Shown: one piece after another, positions 49,101 to 59,468 of the stretch
Numbering within the stretch: the first letter of the stretch is position 1
How the letters are laid out: every line of letters starts with the position of its first letter
Origin: Notospermus geniculatus
Lineage: Eukaryota; Nemertea; Pilidiophora; Heteronemertea; Lineidae
Direction of reading: 5' to 3'
Assembly (NCBI GenBank): GCA_002633025.1
Contig: NMRB01001010.1
Coordinates: forward strand, 113,742-177,741
Length of the DNA stretch: 64,000 nucleotides
Position numbers and translations under genes: made by a program
The notes under the pieces: generated by a model
Told to the model about the DNA's origin: nothing
What the model saw: only the letters and a program-made list of their open reading frames with translations
Databases searched by the model: none

Positions 49101-50641
49101 GCTGCTGCTCGTCTCTCTCTGGGTGGCAATCCTTGCAAGTCAAAGGGAGACAATTACCAAATAATTTATGACTGACGGCACATTTAAAAAATTAAGAAAC
49201 GACTACCCCTTCTGAAAAGGAGTACTTGAAAACGTGACCCATTAATCACACACTAGACAGTAGCTTGACTCCTTCTGACATTTAGGAATTCTATTTTATT
49301 CACTTCGTTGCAAACAATTCTTCAGAAGTGTGGTAAAAAAGAGAGAGATCTGAGACAATATTTTTTTCGCATTGCCGGCATGGAAATTTCAAAAGTACAT
49401 GGTTGGGGACTGCAAACAACATAAAAATTGTGATAAAAAAGAGAGATATCTAGACGATATTTTTTATATTTATTGCTATGGAATACTCAAAAGTTCTTAG
49501 TACGTTTGGGGGTTTGGAACAATTCTAACTGAAGAACATACACGGGAGTAGAAAATCCAGGGTCTGTACCGCAAATTGCAAAGGAGGTCTTTTTCTCGAC
49601 ATTCAACTTTAAGAACTTGCAGAGACAAAGCGTCCCAAAAGTCCATGTATATGCCAACGATTGGGTCCCTCGTCACCCCATACTAGGTGTACAAACTTAC
49701 ATCTATATGTGCGGTGACGAAAGAGCGAGCGCTAACTAAGAGAGAAGGCGAATCGGGAAAAGGCGAAATGTATACTTTTTGAAGGCAAAATGAGATAAGG
49801 CGAATAGGGCATACCTGATATTCTCAGGATGTCCTGCTGAACCAGGGCAGCGGTTCAGTATCAACCAAGGAAAGTACTAACATGATTCTCTTATTTCAGA
49901 TGATGCACTGAAGTGTTCCGTGTGCGGACCATCGGATTCTTTCTGTATTGATGAACCCCCTGCAGCCCAGCACTGTCCGCTGCCAGAAGGAGTATGTTAT
50001 CTGCAATGTATGAAAAATGCTCAAGGTAAGTTTTTTAACAAATACAATGGAAATAACATTTTGGGTTCAAAAGGACACGTGAGTGTGTCCCAGAGCGTTG
50101 GCCCTCTGTATAGTAAACTTCCTCACAGAATATTATCCGGCAAGTCAGGAAATCAACAACGAAAATATGTGGTCGCGCCTGTCGTTGCACTATGAGCGGA
50201 CGTCTCGATTGGTCACCCTTGAAAACATGAGTCAGCTGTTTGGATCACCTTCGTACCTCTCTTAGAACTCAAGTTATTATCGAAAAAAACATTCAGGGGG
50301 CGCTCAGTGGCGGCCATTTTGAAATCCAAGATGGCGGCCGCCAGGGGGCTTTGAAAGCTTGCCATCGAGTCCGTCCTTGGAAAGATATCCCATAATCTAT
50401 ATCAGAGTTGACGCTTTTATCACCAAATGCACGTTAACGAAGACTATTTTGTCATAATAATGAATCTTTGTTTTTTACAGGGTTAGTGTTAGAAACAAGT
50501 CGTGGATGTACAACGGAGCTGAAGGCTCAGTGCACGATAGCAATACGGTGGGACGGCGGTGCCATGGAACCAACACAAACATGCACATACCTTTGTAACT
50601 GGGATAACTGCAACGAGGTGCTCTGTGAAATGATCAGTTGA
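46180..50641 (+). CDS. Secreted Ly6/uPAR-like (three-finger) protein, 3 exons
   Basis: Exons 46180-46267, 49900-50025 and 50481-50641 join in phase 1 with GT-AG borders and give about 124 residues. Exon 1 encodes a basic start and a hydrophobic core (FRWILAIFTFTCLINS), a signal peptide. The mature part opens with LKCSVCG and holds 12 cysteines, ending CTYLCNWDNCNE, which fits the Ly6 signature C...C-x2-D-x-C-N. RGC in the middle recalls Quiver/sleepless-type Ly6 proteins. No C-terminal hydrophobic tail follows, so a GPI anchor is unlikely and the product is probably secreted. Invertebrate Ly6 families are large and mostly uncharacterised; the partner is unknown. The first intron (3.6 kb) contains several MITEs. 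The exon model rests on phase, motif and splice sites, without transcript support. Confidence 0.8.
46888..47033. mobile_element. MITE in Ly6 intron 1
   Basis: Inverted ends AAGCTGGATTTAGCTG and CAGCTAAATGCAGCTT, GC-rich arms ACGCGGTATGCGG; TA flanks. Confidence 0.65.
47035..47472. mobile_element. Possible TTAA-type element in Ly6 intron 1
   Basis: GGGGGCGGTAG at the left and CTACCGCCCCC at the right, flanked by TTTA and TTAA. Short ends only. Confidence 0.4.
47993..48238. mobile_element. MITE in Ly6 intron 1
   Basis: Inverted ends GGAATCCACCATTGATTTTC and the exact inverse, with further inverted similarity (TTGCGACTTGCTTTGCAAC) inward. Confidence 0.75.
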
Positions 50642-50741
50642 GAGCCATCAAATCCGAACATAATTCTGGATGTGTTTGCCAATGAGGATTCACGACCGCC
50701 ACGGACCATTGGACAGATTTTTTCTCATATAAAAGTGACCT

Positions 50742-51035
50742 AGTTTTCCTTATAGAAAAGGGACGTTCAGTTATTTTTCCTTATAGAAAAGGGAGACGCA
50801 CAGAAGTTATTTTTCCTTATAGCAAAAGGGACGTACAGTTATTCTTCCTCTTATAGAAAAAGGACGTACAGTTATTTTTCCTGATAGAAAAGGGACCAAC
50901 GGTTATTTAACCTGCAGAAAAGGGACGTACAGTTATTTTCCTTGTAGAAAAGGGACGTACAGTTATTTTTCCTTATAGTGAAAAGGACGCAGTTATTTTT
51001 CCTGATACAATAGGCGCGTACAGTTATTTTCCTTG
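50742..51035 (+). repeat. Tandem repeat of about 31 bp, nine units
   Basis: Unit contains CAGTTATTTTTCCTTATAGA and AAAGGGACGTA. The array starts 100 bp after the Ly6-like stop codon and may be in its 3' UTR. Confidence 0.9.
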
Positions 51036-52426
51036 ATTGGCCCGCGCTAACTTCTGAAAATAGCCTGCCGAATGGCATGATGTTACTTAGAATTATTGAC
51101 GGAGCAAGGGAGGAGGCCGTACTTTCAAAGTGTGCTAAAAAGAAAGCTACCGGTATAAGTTAAAATTCAAAGTTTACTTTTTACTCCTTCCTTATAATAC
51201 ACAGTTATTTTAAACTCCGTTGATGATTGCCTGGTGGCCCCACTAATCTACCATTACCAAAATAATTTAATTATTTTGGTGATAGTAGATCAGTTGGCAC
51301 AACAAGTCTGATGAAGGCCTATCGTGTGCAAACATTGGCGACAGCACCGTGTTGCCAAATGATTATCACTCATATCGTTAATTACTGAGTTAAATTACAT
51401 GTAAAGTCAACAGGTCGTGCCAATCAAGGTGTCTGAATAGAGAATCGCCATCCTGAATATGTATTCACATTTGCAAAAGTGCTGTGGCTTTGCTGCCTTC
51501 GAATACCATTTAGAAGACGGTCAACTGCAAATCTAGGCCTAGGATGTAAGCCGCTAAAATACTGAAATTTGTAATTTGAAATTGTGAATTTCGCAGGCAT
51601 ACTATCATTTTTGACTGCCGCACAAATTTGGCGACTGTCAACATGATTGTTCAGTAATTTATGAAGAGTGACCGACATAACTGTGAGGTTCAAACCAATA
51701 AAATTTTAAATTATCATATGAAATATTAGCATCGTTTTCGTTTTGAAGGAGAATTGGACTGACCAAGTGTTTGGCGACGGGGGATGCCCCAAGAAAAGTG
51801 TCGAAATCAGGAAGAGGTAAAAAAAGTGATGAAAGTCGAAAATTTATCAGTATCTGAAAAACTTTCAAACGGTGCCAAGCGGTAATTTAGATCAGGTGTT
51901 ACGGTTGATGGCAGTTAATTGGTAATTGATGAAAGATGATTAATAGTCAATAGTCGAGTGATAGGCCTTCAATCATTCAATCAATTCAGTAATTAACTAA
52001 TAGACTATTCGACTGATTAGTTAGTTACCTTGTTGATTTATTGTGGAAATACTTAGAAAATGAGTGTGACACCTTGTTAAAGATCAACTGTTTATTGGTC
52101 CGAGGACCCGATACAAGCTTTCGACACTTTAAGACAATTCAACTAGGCCTACACAACTTTGTTGAATAGATATGAGAACATGGATTAAGCGACTCCTGAG
52201 ACAAAGTTATTTTTGAATGAAAATAACAACTAGCAAAAAAGGAGTTGTCAAGTATTATTTTAACGCGTTGGTATCGCTCTTGATACAAAAATGAAAATGT
52301 GACTAGAATATTCAATCCAAAACTGAGCGCCACATACATCGGCCTACGGCATAATTGCGAAGTAAGCCTAGTGTAGGCCGACGAGTGGAAACATGGAGAA
52401 TGTGCAGTCAAAGAGAGTCAGTTGAC

Positions 52427-52577
52427 CAACAATAGGGAGGTTTAGAAATCAAACGATAAACGTAAACGGCAACGTTATTTTTGTACTGAAAATGCAATAT
52501 AAAATCTGGTTAATGTGAAGGCTAATTATGAAAAATAACGTTGTCGTTTCCGTTTATCGTTTGATTTCTAAACCTCC
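52427..52577. mobile_element. CAACAATAGGGAGGTTT MITE
   Basis: Left end CAACAATAGGGAGGTTTAGA, arms with ATCAAACGATAAACG, right end TCGTTTGATTTCTAAACCTC. Same family as 27806-27954. Confidence 0.85.
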
Positions 52578-53338
52578 GTAGTACCAACCAAATACCTAGA
52601 ATGCCTGTTATTTTGGTGTGTGACCAGGACCCGTCGGGTGTGCCTCGACATACGCCCCAAACCCTCGGCAGCAAGCCCTTATTTTGGCCTTATTTTCGGG
52701 GCACCAACGAACCCAGATCACCCAACCTTGTCAAAGTCTGGAATGTTTACACAGAGGAACTGTGCGTAATGAGTAAATGACAGTAATGGCCTTTTTATGT
52801 AAACGGAAGGCGGGAGGCCTAAACAAAGTATCCGCTAAAAAGGCCAACAAAAAGACATATGTTTTTGTTTCAGAAAAGCGCGAAGGGATATTCAGTATCA
52901 ATTAGGAATCGTTCCACAACCGCGGCACCTAGAAAATCTGCTCCTGGTGAGAATGCGTAGGCGCATATCGTCCATGGTGTCTGACGTTCAGACTTTTTTG
53001 GGGAGAATAGCTAGATAAGAATTTTCCCTACTACAAAACATTGGATTCCTTTATGATTATACTCATTCATGTTGGACATTACACGCAACTTTAGGACAAC
53101 ACCTGTTGTTTTATCGCACGATAGGTATCATATTGACGCCCCGGACAATTTACTTAAGAGTGTGTAATTACCATTTGGGGGAGACATTGGCGTACGAAAA
53201 TGCTCGGGGTTGGTCTGTAGGCCTCGGTGTTCTTCGCATACCTGAACATCAACTGCCAAATGATAAAAACAGAAGTTTTTTTGTAGTTAGTGTCAGTTAA
53301 AACACACTTACATGCACATCCAACTTATTATTCTTACC

Positions 53339-53464
53339 AAAAATAGGGAGTTTAAGAAATCAAACGATAAACGTTAACTTTACGACAACGTTATTTTTTG
53401 TACCGAAAATGCAATATATAATCTGGTGAATTCGTAGTATGGAAAATAACGTTGTCGTAAAGTA
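53339..53464. mobile_element. Truncated MITE of the same GGGAGGTTTAGAAATC family
   Basis: Left end AAATAGGGAGTTTAAGAAAT and inner arms (CTTTACGACAACGTTATTTT and the inverse) are present; the right terminus is lost. Confidence 0.7.
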
Positions 53465-53544
53465 ATATCCATATGACCGACGACAAATACGGCGGGATTG
53501 ATAGACGCCGAGCATACAATGAATAAAAAGGAATAGCAAGAGAA

Positions 53545-53941
53545 CATAGTAGGGAGGTTTCGCACATGTGACGAAAAACGAAGTACGAAATACGAAATTG
53601 GACTTCATTTCCATGACGTAACGTATTTCAGGAAATGGTTGGTGCGACAAATATCGCCTGCTGCAAGAGCGTCTTTTAGCGTATAACGTTAGAACGATAG
53701 AGTTACGGTGTATATTAAACTTTGAAATTTATCTTTCGTTTCCAGTTCGTAGATACGAAGTGGAAATTTAAGATGCACCATAACTCTTTCGGTCTTACAT
53801 GACATGCTAAAAGACGCACTGGCGGCAGGGACATTTGTGGTACCAACCATCTCCAGAAATACATTAGGTCCTGGAAATGAAGTTGAATTTCGTATTTCGC
53901 ACTTCGTGTTTCGTCAGATTTGCGAAACCTCACTATTGTTG
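53545..53941. mobile_element. 397-bp element sharing the GGGAGGTTT terminus
   Basis: Ends TAGGGAGGTTTCGC and GCGAAACCTCACTATTGTT. Arms of about 60 bp hold the ACGAAGTACGAAATACGAAA pattern and its inverse. The interior differs from the 52427 type. Confidence 0.75.
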
Positions 53942-54130
53942 CCGACTCGCTTCCTTCAGTCATATTTCGAAATTAGGCCCGTTTTTTGTGTTCTCTGTAC
54001 ACTTGGTCCATTGAGAGAGAACCCAGTCACAAAAAACCACTGCACCGATTACGGCCATACTCTGCGTGAATTATGAGTACGGCCAGAAAATATGAAGACA
54101 ATTGCGGCATTCTTTCCGTGATTTTTCGCC

Positions 54131-54245
54131 AGGGTCTTTGTATACATAGGTCTTCGTTAATACATAGTAGGGCTTCATTTTATACTAGGTCTTCGTTTTA
54201 CCTAGTAGGGTCTTCGTTTTATACTGGGTCTTTGTTTCTTCGTTC
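54131..54245 (+). repeat. Degenerate tandem repeat, about 30-bp units
   Basis: Four to five units of GGGTCTTCGTTTTATACTA type. Confidence 0.75.
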
Positions 54246-54889
54246 TATATACCCCCCAATAATTACACTGTTTACATATTCTCTTGCTGGTGGTGATGAT
54301 ATTCTTTTTCAGTCACTACACCACGGGTTTCGGCCCGATTTTCTACACATCCGACGTATATCTACATGTAGGCCTAGGCCTAGATGAGTCTCGGTCATAG
54401 GGTCTAGAACCAGTGACCTCAGACTCCGAGCATAAAAAATGCCCATTGATGCTCATCCCGGGTGGGGGGGGGGTACCGATATTTTTGTCATTTTTTTAAT
54501 CATTTTTATCCAACCCCTGATTAAACAATTCATTTAACTACAACAAGTAACAAATTCAAAATGAAATGTGATTTGATTTCAACGTATTTGACATCGTACC
54601 ATCTTTACCTACTAATCAGTGACCAGTAAATAGTATTCATACTTAAATTGAATAATTATCGGCCTTAATTGCTAAATTAACATGAACCTAACAACAAGCA
54701 CAGATCTAGGCCTTTGCTTTTGGGGGTCATTGACCGATGATCACGCGACCGGTGAATCTTGTTCATTTTGGGTACCCTAATTAAGGGGGTAATTAAGGGT
54801 AGTGAGCCCTGTCAAAAGGGCTTTACCGTTGCGGGAATGACAGGTTAATTGATGATTATACACATGTGAACGGTGTTCAAATCTGGGGA

Positions 54890-54895
54890 TATAAA
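54890..54895 (+). promoter_or_regulatory. TATA box of the fox gene
   Basis: TATAAA, with an initiator-like TTCATTCC whose A (54919) lies 29 bp downstream, and the chosen ATG at 54968. This spacing is typical of a metazoan core promoter. Confidence 0.65.
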
Positions 54896-54967
54896 CCGAG
54901 GGGAAAGAGGGCATCTTCATTCCACGTTTTGACTCTCAGCGATACAGATCTACACACATCAGCAACA

Positions 54968-56383
54968 ATGCAGCCGTTTCCAGATTTCGATTTCTTTTTT
55001 GAGGACAACACGACGACGCCTGGTGACCAGTTGAACCTGTCTCCGATTGACGATCTTGTGCCTTCTCCGGATGTAACCAGCTTCACGTGCAATCTCGATT
55101 TCGACGATGCCCAGTTTTTCGACGACCTCAACAGTTTCAAATCGTTAGCGGACAACATTGCCGATCCGTTGTCCATCTACGAGACGGTCAGCGAACCCAA
55201 GTCTGTGAGCCCTCGGAAAATCTCACGCTCTGGCAGCACCGGTAGCACCAGCGACGGAAGCAGCATCAACTCTGAGTACAACACCCCGTCTCCATCGTCA
55301 CCACCGTCTCCGATTTCAATTCCGACCAGCAGCTCTACCGAAGACAGTGTCCAAGACGCCTTGGCCGCTCTTGAGGAGAAACTCTCACAGCCGACGTACA
55401 CGGCTGCCAAAGACAACGAAAGCAAGAAAAGCGATCAGGAAAAACCAGATGTCTCCTACATTGCCATGATCGCAAAGGCTATCCTGAGCACTCCGGGAAA
55501 ACGCGTGATTCTCGCAGGTATCTACAAGTACATCATGGACAACTACCCCTATTACAACAACAACGAGAAAGGCTGGAGGAACAGCATCCGACACAACCTA
55601 TCGCTAAATGAGTGCTTCATCAAGACTGGCCGCAGTGAAGGTGGTAAGGGGAACTACTGGAGCATCCACCATTCATGCGTTGAAGAGTTCAGTAGAGGAG
55701 ACTACAGCCGCCGACAAGCAAGGAAACGTGTTCGACAGAGCAAAAAAGTGAAGTCCATGGTCAGCTCGCTGCCAACAGACAAGAAGGAAGCATTGCCTTA
55801 CGTTCCGATGGGCGCTGGTTACGTGGCAAGGACCGGCTACCACCCTTACGCAAGAAATCCGAGGATGCAGTACAACCAAATGCCAAGAAGGACCAACACA
55901 TCGCCGACAAACAGTGCATCATCGACAAATTCGTCGCCTGTACATTTCAACGCTCCGTCACCATCAGGATACGATGTCGTATCGCCTGCCGGGTTCAACG
56001 CTCCGTCACCACAAAGTTTCAGCGTTCCATCACCGCAGTCGTACAGCAGCTTGTCGCCGAATTGTTACACGAACGTTTCTCCGACCAGTTACGGCAACCT
56101 TCACGTGGATACATCGTTCGGGAATACGGGAACTTCGAACGCCAAGGACAACGCTCAGGCCTACGCACAGGGAAACGGTTACACGTATCAGAATGGTCTT
56201 CTGATGCCGTACTACGCTCAACCAAACGTCGCTACGAATTACCCATCGAACTACCCATCGAACTACCCAACTACGTGGAATGTACCGCAGCAAAACGCCT
56301 ACGAGTCAAACGGGAGTTATTACGGTTTTGTCAACGCAGGTGTCATCATACCGAACACGAATACGTCTTATTCCTGCCAATAG
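54968..56383 (+). CDS. foxq2: FoxQ2-like forkhead transcription factor, single exon
   Basis: 471 residues from MQPFPDFDFFFED. The frame is open to an ATG at 54866, but that ATG lies before the TATA box; 54968 has ACA before ATG and a TATA box 78 bp upstream. The forkhead domain spans about residues 159-255 (SYIAMIAKAIL, GWRNSIRHNLSLNECFIK as recognition helix, GKGNYWSIHHSCVEEFSRGDYSRRQARKRVR). The motif W-x-I-H, then F-x-x-G-D-[FY]-x-R-R-x-A-R-x-x-V-R, and the loss of the usual KPPYSY start point to the FoxQ2 class. FoxQ2 proteins bind DNA and pattern the anterior/apical pole in many invertebrate embryos. The N-terminus is acidic and Ser/Pro-rich. Residues 328-375 are six octapeptides xxxSPxx[YF]. 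Single-exon structure is seen in several Fox genes. The class call would need a tree. Confidence 0.85.
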   Translation: MQPFPDFDFFFEDNTTTPGDQLNLSPIDDLVPSPDVTSFTCNLDFDDAQFFDDLNSFKSLADNIADPLSIYETVSEPKSVSPRKISRSGSTGSTSDGSSINSEYNTPSPSSPPSPISIPTSSSTEDSVQDALAALEEKLSQPTYTAAKDNESKKSDQEKPDVSYIAMIAKAILSTPGKRVILAGIYKYIMDNYPYYNNNEKGWRNSIRHNLSLNECFIKTGRSEGGKGNYWSIHHSCVEEFSRGDYSRRQARKRVRQSKKVKSMVSSLPTDKKEALPYVPMGAGYVARTGYHPYARNPRMQYNQMPRRTNTSPTNSASSTNSSPVHFNAPSPSGYDVVSPAGFNAPSPQSFSVPSPQSYSSLSPNCYTNVSPTSYGNLHVDTSFGNTGTSNAKDNAQAYAQGNGYTYQNGLLMPYYAQPNVATNYPSNYPSNYPTTWNVPQQNAYESNGSYYGFVNAGVIIPNTNTSYSCQ

Positions 56384-56916
56384 ACAACATCTACGATTTT
56401 GATCTCATCGACAACTTCTTCTGAAGGATACAGGATTATACGCTCTCTAACGGAATTTCGACAAGGAACTGTCTGCTTATGAATGAAGGTGCTCTTTTAA
56501 CAATTCGACCGACTCTTCGGAGTGAACTTATTTTGACGACTAGTGAGTGACTATATGATTCTGAGGGAATGCAGGACTCTGCCATCGTTCAAACTGTGCA
56601 CATAATGAGGAATTTTGCCCATGTGCTATGAAAAATCTATTAAGTGCTGATGATATGTGCTTCTTTGTGCTTCGCTTTAGTTGGAGGTGAAATTCAGTCA
56701 CCTGTTTTAATATTGATGAAAACATTTCCTAGGCTGATCTTAACTAATTCGACAATTAAATGCTCATTCGACTGGACTCTTGTATCAGGTCCTTTGGTAA
56801 TCAAGTAACAGTATACATTGTAAAATTTGTAATTCGACGGTTTTGCAACGAATTTTGCATTAGTTTTCTCAAAGGCCATGTATTATTTTTGACGCGGTTG
56901 GCACTAAAGGAATGTC

Positions 56917-56922
56917 AATAAA
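56917..56922 (+). terminator. Polyadenylation signal of the fox gene
   Basis: AATAAA 534 bp after the stop; a second AATAAA lies at 56992-56997. Both are kept in the second copy (first at 61370-61375). Confidence 0.6.
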
Positions 56923-57224
56923 AGTGACGTAATCCACTTTTTGTGGGTGGTAGTTTGTACATTATACATGTATTTTTATTTGGATATCTGTAATAAATTT
57001 TTTTGTCTTATAAAATCTTTTCTTGATTTACATCCATTGTCATAATGATATGACATTTTCCTGAAACAGCCCGGGTGAGGAACGGAATACTGCCGACTTC
57101 CATCAATGAAGGCGACGACCTGGCAGTCATAAGTTAGTGAAGTCTGAGCGCTACCAAATTCAACAGGGCACCTCTTCCAATCCAAACTCTCGATTGGGCG
57201 GTACAGGATTGTGTCCTCAGCAGA

Positions 57225-57570
57225 GAGACCCACTTCTGATGGTGACGCAAAAGGATTGGTCCTAGAACGCAACCTTGTGGGACTCCAGAGGTGATTTTCC
57301 GAGTTGTCAAACTCCTTCGGCCACCACACCGCCCACATTTTGTGTGCGGAGACCGGAGCGAACGCCAAGAACGTCCATTCTCAGGATGTCACATTCAGGT
57401 CACTTCACTCCTCGGCAAAGAGATGCAGTTCTGACGGTGACGCACGAGGGCTGGTCCTAGAACGCAACCTTGTATAGGACTCCAGAAGTGACATTTCGAG
57501 TTGTTGACTCCTTCAACCACCACACCAGTCACATAGTTTGCGTGTGCGGTGACGGGAGCGAGCGCCAAGG
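57225..57570 (+). repeat. Two diverged tandem units of about 180 bp
   Basis: Units share GGTCCTAGAACGCAACCTTG, ACTCCAGA and CACCACACC and end in GTGTGCGG...GAGCG-AACGCCAAG. The ending GCGGTGACG..GAGCGAGCGC plus GATATTCTCAGGATG recurs at about 25065, 32187 and 49711, so this is a dispersed repeat. Confidence 0.8.
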
Positions 57571-57719
57571 CCAAGCGCACATTTGCGGCAAAACTCAATG
57601 CGGTTGGGGTGTTTTTGAAGTCGACTGACCCAATGCTGTCAACTCGTCATTCAGCGGGTCAGTCGATTTTAAAAACACCCCTACCCCACTGAGTTTTGCC
57701 GCTAATGTGCGCTTGGCCT
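57568..57719. mobile_element. AGGCCAAGCGCACATTTGCG hairpin MITE
   Basis: Arms of about 65 bp. It interrupts a tandem unit whose partner (57366-57372, CGCCAAGAACG) shows the empty site, giving a CA (from TA) 2-bp duplication. The copy in the other duplicate is at 62016-62166. Confidence 0.85.
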
Positions 57720-57963
57720 CAGAACCTCCGATATTCTCAGGATGTCACATTCTGTTATTCAGGTCATTTTACTTCGCTTGCTCTTGCCTCAGATACCTCC
57801 GCAAAGATGTCTTCGGACCCTCTTTAGAGAGGAAGGGCCCATTATAGAGCCTCAGATGCCTGCTATTAGACTGGTCCATTTAGGCTAACAACAGCTATAT
57901 GGAAGCATACAGTCTATTTATGAATGAGTTAGTACAGTCATGTACTAGGAGGCTTCATACACC

Positions 57964-58004
57964 CTTGGAGGAATTATACTGAATGTCAGTATAATTCCTC
58001 CAAG
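57964..58004. mobile_element. 41-bp palindromic insertion with 7-bp target duplication
   Basis: Arms CTTGGAGGAATTATACTGA and the exact inverse around ATG; ATACACC at 57957-57963 and 58005-58011. Copy B at about 62413 has one ATACACC and no insertion. Confidence 0.9.
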
Positions 58005-58356
58005 ATACACCACAGAAGGTGAACACACTAAGACAAGATCAACATGTTTAATGCATGGTTTATTATGACATTTTTACACAGTAGATGGTTTTGTGTGTGT
58101 AAATAATTAATATAGTATGTTCATCATGTACACTCTTATTCACAAGTTTATGGACACTAATTTTTCCTTCCCTTCCGTCACAATACCATTATTGGTGTCC
58201 ATAAACTTTCAACAAGAGAGTACATCAGGCATTTTTCTTGGTATACTGCAAAGTACCAGTAGCTGTGATTGTGAGTGATCTGTAGACCAGACTCACAGTA
58301 TCGGTAAATATCACTGTAAAAAATAATCTCTTGAATGGAAGAAACACCCCCAAAAC

Positions 58357-59468
58357 TCAAAACTGTCCTGTATGACCAACTGTCACTTTGATAGAGTTGG
58401 ATTGAGCACTGATCACTCCATTGAGCAAGATTTTCCTCTCCTTATAGGTATTTTTTAGTTTTATCCAGAGTGCCATTGCCATGTTTTTCAATCTTTCATC
58501 TTTGAAATTTCCTTGTTTGATAATAAGGAATTCGTTCCTGCAAAAAAAGGAGAGAAAGATTTGTTAGTGGTAAGTAAAACTGAAAAGATAAGCTTTTATC
58601 ACAGGCTCCTGTAAATCATGGAAATGAAATAGGCAGGACTGGGTGTTAAATTCATTTTCACTCCTGTTTTTCATTTCTGATTTAATCAATCCAATTATTT
58701 CATCAATTGACTCTAATGATTACTACTGGTAAGTAAAATTCACAGAATTATCCCTAGAACCCCCTCCCCAAATTCTCCCTCTTTTTGGCTACATGCATAC
58801 CAGTATTACCAAAAAGATTGATAGACTTGTCCAAGAGTTAACATACCTGAGTAACTGTTTAGACTTCATTAGCTGTCCTTTTTGCATCAAGCTGAGGGCA
58901 AAGAATAACCTGCATTTACACTGGACAATGGGATCACCTAATTCCAATGCAATCTTAAATTGCTGAATTGAGATCCTACCGGCTTCTTCCGCCTAGAAAT
59001 GAACACAAATATTATTCTTTAGCCATAGTATTTGCACCACAACTACAAATGTATTGCACCACAACTACAGATGTATTGCACCACAACTACAAATGTATTG
59101 CAACTACAAATGTATTGCATTACAACTACAAATGTATTGCACCACCACTACAAATGTATTGCATTAATACAACTACAAATGTATCGCACCACAACTACAA
59201 CTTTTCTTCAGCCAAGCCTAGGGTATAGGTACTTGTCCCCAGTGGTTCCTGGCTAGATCTTGCTATACACCACTATCACTGGCACAGTTGGCTGCAATGG
59301 TATTGGAATCACACTTTATTTGGCAGAACTAATGATGATATCAAGTCACTTACAAAATTGATATAAAAATCACCAAGCGATGAGTATCCACCTCCAAGAG
59401 TTGATAACCAGGCCATCATTTCCTCCAGCATCATCCTCTTAGTCACCAAAACCAGAAGTCTATTGCAC
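58357..59468 (-). CDS. 3' exons of an unidentified conserved-looking gene
   Basis: Three minus-strand exons join in frame: 59468-59354, 58992-58847 and 58537-58357 (stop 58359-58357), with consensus acceptors (TTCCAG, TTTCTAG, TTTTGCAG) and donors (GTAAGT, GTATG). The 145 residues read ...MAWLSTLGGGYSSLGDFY..., then AEEAGRISIQQFKIALELGD, FFALSLMQKGQLMKSKQLLR and MALWIKLKNTYKER, ending VTVGHTGQF. The amphipathic helix pairs (ALELGDPIVQCKCRLFFALSLMQKGQ) suggest a TPR-like helical repeat, probably cytosolic. I do not recognise the family with certainty. The 5' exons fall in the N gap. The gene converges tail-to-tail on the fox gene. Copy B differs by a few conservative changes (R/K, K/R, Q/H), which supports real coding. 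Confidence 0.75.
59034..59203 (+). repeat. 22-bp tandem repeat, about eight units
   Basis: Unit GCACCACAACTACAAATGTATT within an intron of the minus-strand gene. Copy B has only two or so units (63461-63506). Confidence 0.9.

Larger units (their letters stand above)
50642..54889. other. Gene-free region between the Ly6-like and fox genes
   Basis: Contains a tandem repeat (50742-51035), a short palindrome (51251-51290, TTACCAAAATAATTTAATTA core), and MITEs at 52427, 53339 and 53545. A tandem repeat lies at 54131-54245. Nothing else recognised. Confidence 0.5.

Noticed and set aside
54866-54967. Upstream in-frame ATG extending the fox protein by 34 residues
   Set aside because: It lies before the TATA box and initiator, and the extra residues resemble no Fox N-terminus.
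57868-57936. TAGACTGGTCC...CAGTCTA pair as another 9-bp-duplication MITE
   Set aside because: Flanking 9-mers do not match and only the outermost bases pair.
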